NCBI GenBank assembly: GCA_005778405.1
Contig: SXOA01000065.1
Location: 19,257-83,256 of the forward strand
Origin: Planctomycetaceae bacterium
GTDB lineage: Bacteria > Planctomycetota > Planctomycetia > Pirellulales > Pirellulaceae
Direction of reading: 5' to 3'
DNA length: 64,000 nt
The notes under the pieces were generated by a model that searched no databases, was not told the origin of the DNA, and saw only the letters and a list, made by a program, of their open reading frames with translations. Shown in pieces: positions 7,813 through 13,985 of the stretch. Made by a program: the position numbers and the translations under genes. Each line of letters opens with the position of its first letter. Within the stretch, counting starts at the first letter, position 1.

Positions 7813-9015
7813 ATGTCGTCTGCTGCCGTTGCCGTGCTGTTTTTTGCTTCCGCTGTCGGGCAGATAAACTCGTCGGGGGGCACGATGAAGCCCGACGAAC
7901 TCAAGTACCAGCAGCAGGCATTCAAGCAATGGTGGGAGCAGGATCTGGTCCTCAAATTCGCGGACTTGCCGGCAGACGGAAAAACACCGGACTTTCGCAT
8001 TCCCTATTCCGGGCATGACTATCCCGATAAATCTGGCGGTACCATTGGCGCGATGCGCAAGTACGACGCCGCATTCCACGGCGGCCGTCCCATGGCGGAA
8101 GAATATGAGCGTAAAGACGTCGGCGCTCATCGGGGACGCTACGGATTTGCAAACAATAGCAACGAACCTCCCCGCGGACTGTTCGGCAGAATCCTGGCCG
8201 GCCGCGACCGCACCCCCGGTTGGTATGGCCACTGCAACGGCTGGACGGCTGCCGCCATCCGCCATGCCGAGCCGGAAAAGAGCGTCACCCGCAACGGCGT
8301 GACCTTTACCCCCGCGGACATCAAGGGAATGCTTGCCGAAATGTACATGTATTCTCCTACCGAATTTCTTGGCGGTGAGGATGCCGCCATCAACCCGGCA
8401 CTATTGCATGTCGTGCTGACCAACTGGATTGGCCGCGGCTCGCATCCGGTCGGCATGGAATCGGCCCTGGGGGAAGTCGTCATCAACTACCCGATTTATG
8501 CCTATAAGGCGACGATTACCAAGATCTCCGATCAGCAGTCCGAAGTGAAGATGATGTGCCGCTACACACTCAACACTCCACAGGAACACCAGAAGGGGCC
8601 TAAGAGCACGCAGCTCATTTACTTCCACTATGTCCTCGATATGGACAAGGAAGGGACCATCACCTCCGGCCGCTATTATGGCGATACGCAAATGGTGGAC
8701 ATGCTTTGGTCCCCCCTCAAGCCAGTGCAAGGGGGAGAGAAGGGAAACGAGCGAGGCAACCCGCATATGGATATCAAGGAAGTCCTCGCCATCTGGCGGG
8801 AGTCCGTCACCGAAAAGACTCGCAAGGAGTGGCTGAACATCGACCCGACCGACGAAGACCGCGTGGTGCTAGATGAGGAGAAGCCCGCGGAAGAAAAGAA
8901 GCCCACTGACGAGAAGCCGAAGACGGATGAGGTCAAACCCGCGGCAGCGGCTACAACTCCCGCAGCAACGCCGGCTACTCCGCCGACGACGACACCGCCG
9001 GGAACTGAAGAGTAG
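7813..9015 (+). CDS. Transglutaminase-elicitor-like secreted protein
   Basis: A 400-residue protein. The frame opens with GTG at 7801, but the ATG at 7813 has GGAG six bases before it and gives a short signal peptide (MSSAAVAVLFFASAVG). The core motif TPGWYGHCNGWTAAAI (Cys141), then NPALLHVVLTNWIG (His199) and VVINYPIYAY (Asn225), resembles the order Cys-His-Asn/Asp of the transglutaminase elicitor family (Phytophthora GP42-like and bacterial homologues). Known members cross-link Gln and Lys side chains; here that activity is inference. The last 60 residues are low-complexity: first Glu/Lys/Pro (EEKPAEEKKPTDEK), then Ala/Thr/Pro, which could anchor the protein to the cell surface. Confidence 0.7.
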   Translation: MSSAAVAVLFFASAVGQINSSGGTMKPDELKYQQQAFKQWWEQDLVLKFADLPADGKTPDFRIPYSGHDYPDKSGGTIGAMRKYDAAFHGGRPMAEEYERKDVGAHRGRYGFANNSNEPPRGLFGRILAGRDRTPGWYGHCNGWTAAAIRHAEPEKSVTRNGVTFTPADIKGMLAEMYMYSPTEFLGGEDAAINPALLHVVLTNWIGRGSHPVGMESALGEVVINYPIYAYKATITKISDQQSEVKMMCRYTLNTPQEHQKGPKSTQLIYFHYVLDMDKEGTITSGRYYGDTQMVDMLWSPLKPVQGGEKGNERGNPHMDIKEVLAIWRESVTEKTRKEWLNIDPTDEDRVVLDEEKPAEEKKPTDEKPKTDEVKPAAAATTPAATPATPPTTTPPGTEE

Positions 9016-9089
9016 GGTGCAGGCGTACTAGCTCGCCAGTCACGGACATTGCAGGATGGCCATTCTTGCCCGTCGCGCGGATGGCTGTC

Positions 9090-9659
9090 TCAAAAGAACA
9101 TCGCCACCTGCTTGATTCCCCACTGGGTCACCATCAGGACGGCGAACACGACCATCGGAGCATAGCCATAGAATCCCAGTTGCACTTCCGGATGGCCGCG
9201 GCGGATCCGCCAAAGTTGCCAGGCCCGATAGGGAACCTGAAACAGGACAAAGGCGAAAAGCAGAATGCCGGCCGGGTTGTAGGTCCAGGCGCTCGGTAAA
9301 TCCCCGTGTCCCAGCGCGATAAAGCACCTGGTCATACCGCATCCGGCACAGTCCATCCCGGTAATCTTTCGAAAGCTGCAAAGCTCTGGCAAAGGGATTT
9401 GCGTAAAGGGGATGTTGACCTCCCGGGGATTGCGGATTTCCATCAACATCGAGAGCAGCACCACACCGCCGGCGAGGCAGAGCCAGACGAGATGGAACTT
9501 GCGATCGGGCCGGCGCGGAGGGGGGATTTTCTGAGTGACACTCCCACGGCTTGGCGTGGGAGTGAGCGAGGCATCGGACGATACTTCACGCACACGCAAA
9601 GCCGTGGGCGTGCCACTCGCCAAGTCCGCTTCGACGATTTCCGCGTCCCTCGCCGTCAC
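9090..9659 (-). CDS. DUF2752 membrane protein
   Basis: A 189-residue protein with a GTG start that overlaps the stop of the upstream TPR gene (GTGA), so the two are translationally coupled. The diagnostic DUF2752 motif is GMDCAGCGMTRCFIALGHGD, followed by SAWTYNPAGILLFAF, with three predicted membrane segments (WLCLAGGVVLLSML, AGILLFAFVLFQV, APMVVFAVLMVTQWG). Function is not known; the conserved CxGCGxTR suggests metal or redox chemistry at the membrane. The N-terminal 50 residues are disordered and include a stretch (SLTPTPSRGSVT) encoded by a palindromic repeat at 9539-9564. Confidence 0.85.
   Translation of the reverse strand: MTARDAEIVEADLASGTPTALRVREVSSDASLTPTPSRGSVTQKIPPPRRPDRKFHLVWLCLAGGVVLLSMLMEIRNPREVNIPFTQIPLPELCSFRKITGMDCAGCGMTRCFIALGHGDLPSAWTYNPAGILLFAFVLFQVPYRAWQLWRIRRGHPEVQLGFYGYAPMVVFAVLMVTQWGIKQVAMFF
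9539..9564. repeat. Palindromic repeat inside the DUF2752 gene
   Basis: CACTCCCACG (9539-9548) and CGTGGGAGTG (9555-9564) form a perfect 10-bp inverted repeat with a 6-nt loop (GCTTGG). It lies in the disordered N-terminal coding part. A related core (CCCACGGCTTGCGCCGTGGG) is intergenic at 57477-57496. Confidence 0.6.
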
Positions 9660-11524
9660 TTTCCTGGCTCCTTGGCGGTCTTGGCCTTCTGAAAGAGGGC
9701 GAGCTGGCGCTTCATCTGGCCGGAGTGCGGGTCGAGCTTGAGGGCCTGCGACTGATACTTGATGGCGTTGTCGAATTCCCCCTTGGCGTAATAGCAGCGT
9801 CCGAGCGTGTCGTAATAGGCCCCAACTTCCCGCTTCAATTCGATCCGCAGGTCGACCGACTTATGGCTGGCCCGGACCGCCTTGTCGAAGTCGCCGAAGG
9901 TGTTGCTCACCAGCCAGGCGTATTGGTTGCAGGCGGTCGCGTATTCTTGTTTGTCGCTGCCGCCGAAGGGATCAGCCGGTCCATCGCCGGCCATCTTGAA
10001 CTTTTCCATGTCCTTTTCGAAGTTGTCTGTCGCCGTCGACACGAGCTTGCGGATTCCAGCTTGCTGCTCGGGGGTCTGGTCCGGCCAGCGGAAGAGGGCA
10101 ATCAAAACGTCCGCATCGGTGGGGTCGGCAGCCGCGCCGTCGTCCAGGTGCTTGCGGGCCTCCGCCATTTTTCCCTTCTCGATCAGGTCCAGGGCGTAAA
10201 AGTAGTGCATCCGGGAAATCCAGCCTGCCTGTGGCCGCAGCGGCAGCTCGCGGGCCTGCGCATTCTTCGCCAGCAGGTCCACGCCTCCTTTGGCCACTTC
10301 CGCCGCCGCCAATTCCTGGGCGTTGTCGTGGAGCATTTCGGACAGCGCATAGCGCACGTCAAGCTGGATGAGCGAGTCCTCGGCCACATGGGCGAGCAAA
10401 TGGCGGAACTCACTCTCGGCCCAAGTGAACAGTCCGCGCTGCTGCAAGAGAATTCCCAGCCGGAAATGGTGTTGCACGTCGTCTGGCCGCAAAGCCAGCG
10501 CTTTCGCAGCCGTCTGTTTGGCGTCGTCCTTGCGTCCTTGCTGATCCTGAGCCTCTGCCAGACGATAGATCAACTCGGGGTTGTCGAGGAACGGCTTGGG
10601 GAAGCGGTCGGCCACTTCCTGCACTACCGGCCAGGCCTGTCGCTCCAGCAGCCAGTCGATGAGCTCGGTCAATTGATCCGCCGTTCCTTCGAGCAGCGAT
10701 AGTGTCCTCCGCATGACGGCCACTGCGTCTTGCTCGCGGCCCAGGGTCTGCATGAGCGAGACCTCAAAGCGATATAAATCGCGCACGACTTCTCGGCTGG
10801 TGCGGTCGGGAAACTGAGTGAACAGCTCGTGCTCCGCCTTGATGTGCGCTTCCCATGCGGGAATGGCGGCGGAGGGGTCCGGTAACGTCTTGGCAAAGGT
10901 TCGGAGCCAGGCAGTGGCGATTCGCTTGCCGCTTCCCGCGCCGGCGACGACTTTCTTACCCGCGTCCTCGCGAGCCTTGGCAGCCTTAAGCTCCGGCAAA
11001 AGGTCCATCAACCGGAGGGCCGCATATTTCGAAAGCTCTTCCGAAGTCTCGAACCGCGCCAGCCGGCAGAGCGCCACCAGTCCCTGCAGCTCCACCAGAT
11101 TCTTCAGCCGGTCGATCCGGCTGCGGCGTTCAGTCTCGCTCTGCTCGCCGTAATCCTTGAGAACGCGGATCACATCGGCGGAGTCGGTATCTTGATACCA
11201 CTGCACCTGCATGGCCCGGACCAGATAGCGAGCCCGCAGGGCGATCTCCACGTCGTCATGATGCTGGGCTTCGTTCAGGGCATCGAAAGCCTCCAGGCCA
11301 ACCTTGGCCAGGTCGGCCTGAGCCTTCTCTCGCGCCGCAAACTCTCCTGCCCCGAGCTGCTCAATCAACTTGGCGACTTTTGCTTCCTGCTCGGTGAGCG
11401 GAACCGCTTCGACCGCCGACTTCTTCGGCTCATTCTGGGCGAGTGTTTCCGCCGTCAGGAACATCCCGGCGAGAACCATCGCCCGGCAGCAGAGATTCAG
11501 CGTGTTCTCGGAGCGAAAATGCAT
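9656..11524 (-). CDS. Secreted HEAT/TPR-repeat protein
   Basis: A 622-residue protein with a signal peptide (LNLCCRAMVLAGMFLTAETLAQ). Residues about 45-110 (KLIEQLGAGEFAAREKAQ... LRARYLVRAM) look like the HEAT-type helices that open many planctomycete repeat proteins. The middle and C-terminus hold tetratricopeptide repeats: AKALALRPDDVQHHFRLGIL, ARKHLDDGAAADPTDADVLI and GRCYYAKGEFDNAIKYQSQA with the classic ...AL.LDP spacing. TPR proteins are protein-protein scaffolds; the partner is unknown. It is the first gene of a two-gene unit with the DUF2752 gene (stop/start overlap), which suggests the two work together at the cell envelope. Confidence 0.87.
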   Translation of the reverse strand: MHFRSENTLNLCCRAMVLAGMFLTAETLAQNEPKKSAVEAVPLTEQEAKVAKLIEQLGAGEFAAREKAQADLAKVGLEAFDALNEAQHHDDVEIALRARYLVRAMQVQWYQDTDSADVIRVLKDYGEQSETERRSRIDRLKNLVELQGLVALCRLARFETSEELSKYAALRLMDLLPELKAAKAREDAGKKVVAGAGSGKRIATAWLRTFAKTLPDPSAAIPAWEAHIKAEHELFTQFPDRTSREVVRDLYRFEVSLMQTLGREQDAVAVMRRTLSLLEGTADQLTELIDWLLERQAWPVVQEVADRFPKPFLDNPELIYRLAEAQDQQGRKDDAKQTAAKALALRPDDVQHHFRLGILLQQRGLFTWAESEFRHLLAHVAEDSLIQLDVRYALSEMLHDNAQELAAAEVAKGGVDLLAKNAQARELPLRPQAGWISRMHYFYALDLIEKGKMAEARKHLDDGAAADPTDADVLIALFRWPDQTPEQQAGIRKLVSTATDNFEKDMEKFKMAGDGPADPFGGSDKQEYATACNQYAWLVSNTFGDFDKAVRASHKSVDLRIELKREVGAYYDTLGRCYYAKGEFDNAIKYQSQALKLDPHSGQMKRQLALFQKAKTAKEPGK

Positions 11525-11627
11525 CGCGGCACCTGCAGGAACAGAAAAGGAAACCGTAGGATGGCCTTCTCAGGCCGTCACTTCACTCTTCAGGATACCC
11601 CGCCCCGCGCGTCAGGGGCAAGTTGCA

Positions 11628-12065
11628 TTACCGGGCTGGCGTCCCTTCCGCCTTCCATTTCACGGACTCCGTGTTGGAGTAACTGTTGTAACCGGTCGCA
11701 TCTCGAGAAACTTTGAACGAGTCAGGTTTCTGCTCGGTGATGACGCATTGTGCCCCTTCCAAGATTGTCAGATGGGGAGGCGAAGCAAACGGCTGTTTGT
11801 AGAAGACCTGCGCCTCTCCTTTTCTTGTGTTCCCCACCAGGTTGACATCGACGGTACCTTCCTCCGTGATCGGGACACCCGCAGAAATGCCTCGGCCCAC
11901 CGGCAGTACCACGAAAATCGCCAGCAAACAGATGACGGCGCAGACCATTCCCGAGATTATTCCTGAAACGACTCCCGACACGAGGCCAACTCCGAGGATA
12001 CTCGGTGCGCTAGGCGACTTGGTGGAATGTCTGACTTCAACGGGATTGCTGGCGTCGTCTGGCAT
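11628..12065 (-). CDS. Single-pass membrane protein with C-terminal beta domain, unknown
   Basis: A 145-residue protein begun at 12065 (MPDDASNPVEV), preceded by GAGGTG; the longer frame to 12170 is unsupported. A Gly/Val/Ile-rich membrane segment spans about residues 25-60 (GVGLVSGVVSGIISGMVCAV...), with small-residue GxxxG patterns that favour helix packing. The rest is outside: FYKQPFASPPHLTILEG, then FKVSRDATGYNSYS and VKWKAEGTPAR. The PFASPPHLTI block recalls H-type-lectin-like domains, where a strand ends in pPxV, but the match is weak. Function unknown. Confidence 0.6.
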   Translation of the reverse strand: MPDDASNPVEVRHSTKSPSAPSILGVGLVSGVVSGIISGMVCAVICLLAIFVVLPVGRGISAGVPITEEGTVDVNLVGNTRKGEAQVFYKQPFASPPHLTILEGAQCVITEQKPDSFKVSRDATGYNSYSNTESVKWKAEGTPAR

Positions 12066-12265
12066 CGTTGCACCTCGTGGACAGAACTGATGCAACCTAA
12101 GATATCGCACAGGATACCTCACAAGCAAGGATTTCTTGCTTCGTGAGCGTCGATCTTGGTACTGCCGCACAAGGCTCGACTAGCGAAAAACGCCAAGATT
12201 TTGTTGGTGCGTGCGAATCACTTCCCAGGCTTCGTTACTAACCCTTCCACCTTCCGGTCACTGCC

Positions 12266-12682
12266 ATGTCCCATGCCGTTCCTGTTCTTCGCAACAACAC
12301 GCACTCCGTCGCCGTGGGGTATTTGTGCTGGATCTTTGGCGTCTTTGGGGCGCATCGGTTTTATTACGGCAAGAAGGTCACCGGCGTGATCTGGTTCTGC
12401 ACGCTGGGGCTCCTCGGCATCGGCTGGCTCATTGACCTGTTCCTGATTCCCGGCATGGACGCCCAAGCGGATCGCAAATACTCGCCCGGACATTTGGATT
12501 ACACGCTCGCCTGGCTCCTGCTCACGTTTCTCGGCATCCTCGGCATCCACCGCTTTTACATGGGGAAGATCGTCACCGGAATTCTCTGGTTTGCCACCGG
12601 CGGCCTGTGTGGGTTTGGGTGGCTCTACGACCTGCTGACGCTCAACGAGCAAGTGGACGAGATGAACCGCGCGAGACATTAG
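12266..12682 (+). CDS. Tandem TM2-domain membrane protein
   Basis: A 138-residue protein made of two TM2 domains. Each has two membrane helices joined by the family's short polar turn: CWIFGVFGAHRFYYGKKVTG... GIGWLIDLF, then LTFLGILGIHRFYMGKIVTG... GFGWLYDLLT. The duplicated G(A/I)HRFY(Y/M)GK motif is exact. TM2 proteins are small inner-membrane proteins of unclear function, sometimes linked to secretion or phage traits. It stands alone between divergent and codirectional genes. The ATG at 12266 lacks a strong Shine-Dalgarno, but homology starts immediately. Confidence 0.88.
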   Translation: MSHAVPVLRNNTHSVAVGYLCWIFGVFGAHRFYYGKKVTGVIWFCTLGLLGIGWLIDLFLIPGMDAQADRKYSPGHLDYTLAWLLLTFLGILGIHRFYMGKIVTGILWFATGGLCGFGWLYDLLTLNEQVDEMNRARH

Positions 12683-12742
12683 GCGATTCGCGTCGCGCTC
12701 CTAGCGCGGTATAGAATGGAGATACCTCGGAATCTCCTCCCC

Positions 12743-13273
12743 ATGCGCCGCTTCCTTTCTCATCGCCCCTCGCTGTTTGCTGGAGCGGTGGTTTGCGCAC
12801 TGGCTGGCTGCGAAGGACGTTCCGAGCCATCAATGGCCACTGCCATTGTCCAAGCCGAGAAATCTCTACCGGCCAATCCAGATCCTCAACCACTTCGCGA
12901 GCCCATCGAAGTTGCCTGGGACAGGCTGGAAATGCCGCTGGGCGAGGACAACCACTTCGAGCCCTGGATGGTCCCCAGCCGCGTGCAGGAGCTCGAGGGG
13001 AAACGGGTGCGGGTGCAGGGGCTGATCTATGCCGGCAGCCTGTCGCAGCGGGGCAACATTCGCGAGTTCCCCCTCATCCGCGAGCTCGGCTGCCAGTTCG
13101 GGAACGGGGCCCCGGCCTGGCACGTGATCATGGTTGAACTGGATGGAAATCTGCGGACAGAGTACAAAGCGGAACCGATTACCATCGAGGGCATCTTGCG
13201 GGTCAAGCCGTATAATGGACCAGACGGCAAAACCTGGTCGGTGTACTTTCTGCAAGGGACGAAAGTCGAATGA
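12743..13273 (+). CDS. Lipoprotein with DUF3299-like domain (tandem copy 1)
   Basis: A 176-residue protein taken from the ATG at 12743, where MRRFLSHRPSLFAGAVVCALAGC gives a lipoprotein signal with lipobox LAGC; the ATG at 12716 adds nine residues. After a Pro-rich spacer comes a compact beta domain: RVQELEGKRVRVQGLIYAG... IREFPLIRELGCQFGNG... PITIEGILRVKPYNGPDGK. The pattern 'Gk.VrvqG' followed by a strand with a Cys is similar to DUF3299 proteins, which are OB-like and often paired with ABC permeases. Its stop overlaps the next gene's start (ATGA). The next gene is clearly a paralogue. Confidence 0.72.
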   Translation: MRRFLSHRPSLFAGAVVCALAGCEGRSEPSMATAIVQAEKSLPANPDPQPLREPIEVAWDRLEMPLGEDNHFEPWMVPSRVQELEGKRVRVQGLIYAGSLSQRGNIREFPLIRELGCQFGNGAPAWHVIMVELDGNLRTEYKAEPITIEGILRVKPYNGPDGKTWSVYFLQGTKVE

Positions 13274-13914
13274 AACTCCCCACAAACTCCCTGCACGTAT
13301 TGGCGATGGCAGCCGTTGGATTCATCGGCTGCGGGCCGCAGTCCTCAGTGCCGGTGGCGGCAACTCCCGCCACAAATGCGGCGGTCACGACTCTGCCTAA
13401 AGTCGAGGGTCCTCTGGTTCCGGCAACCACTAACGTGGCCGCCGAAGTTCCCGTCGCTGCACCCAAGCCGCCTGGCAAGCCGGCCGCTGATGACTCCGCC
13501 CCCACCCGCCCCAAAGCCGACCGCGAGCCGACAAAACCCGGTGACCCCGAAAAGATCACCTTCGACGATCTGATCCTCGGCATGCAGGCGGACATGGTTT
13601 ATCGTCCCTTCATGCTCACCGATCGGGCCAAAGAGCTTGAGGGCAAGCGGGTCCGTTTGACCGGAGAAATGTACGGCAGCGTGACGGGCAGCGAAAAGCT
13701 CAAGGAGTTCATCATCCTCCGCAACAAGGAATGCAAATACGGAGCCGGCGGTCAGGCCGACCACGTCGCCGATGTGAAAATGAAAGAGGGACAAACGACC
13801 AAATTCATCGGCGGCACCATTCGGGTCGAAGGGACAATCCGCATCCGTCCCTTGAACGGCAGCGACGGCAACACCAAGCACATCTATGTCTTGGAAGACG
13901 CCTTGATGAAGTAA
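13270..13914 (+). CDS. Lipoprotein with DUF3299-like domain (tandem copy 2)
   Basis: A 214-residue paralogue of the preceding gene, translationally coupled to it through ATGA. Lipobox: GFIGC (residues about 16-20). A long Ala/Pro/Thr linker (about residues 25-85) precedes the same domain: AKELEGKRVRLTGEMYGS, KEFIILRNKECKYGAGG, IRVEGTIRIRPLNGSDG. The shared elements ELEGKRVR, the Cys strand, and EG.(I/L)R(V/I)(K/R)P.NG.DG show recent tandem duplication. Likely two related outer- or inner-membrane lipoproteins that work as a pair; ligand unknown. Confidence 0.75.
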   Translation: MKLPTNSLHVLAMAAVGFIGCGPQSSVPVAATPATNAAVTTLPKVEGPLVPATTNVAAEVPVAAPKPPGKPAADDSAPTRPKADREPTKPGDPEKITFDDLILGMQADMVYRPFMLTDRAKELEGKRVRLTGEMYGSVTGSEKLKEFIILRNKECKYGAGGQADHVADVKMKEGQTTKFIGGTIRVEGTIRIRPLNGSDGNTKHIYVLEDALMK

Positions 13915-13920
13915 CAAACC

Positions 13921-13979
13921 GTGGAGTAGGCTTCCAGCCTGCCCTGAAGAATTCCGGGCATGTTGGAAGCCTACCCCAC
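13921..13979. repeat. GTAGGCTTCCAGCCTGCC palindromic element, copy 1
   Basis: GTGGAGTAGGCTTCCAGCCT on the left is mirrored by GGAAGCCTACCCCAC on the right, with GCCC...GGGC in between. The element fills the 71-base gap between convergent genes (lipoprotein stop 13914, recQ stop 13986) and so can act as a two-way terminator. A near-identical copy lies at 46133-46190 and a related one at 44144-44192. Confidence 0.75.
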
Positions 13980-13985
13980 CACTTC

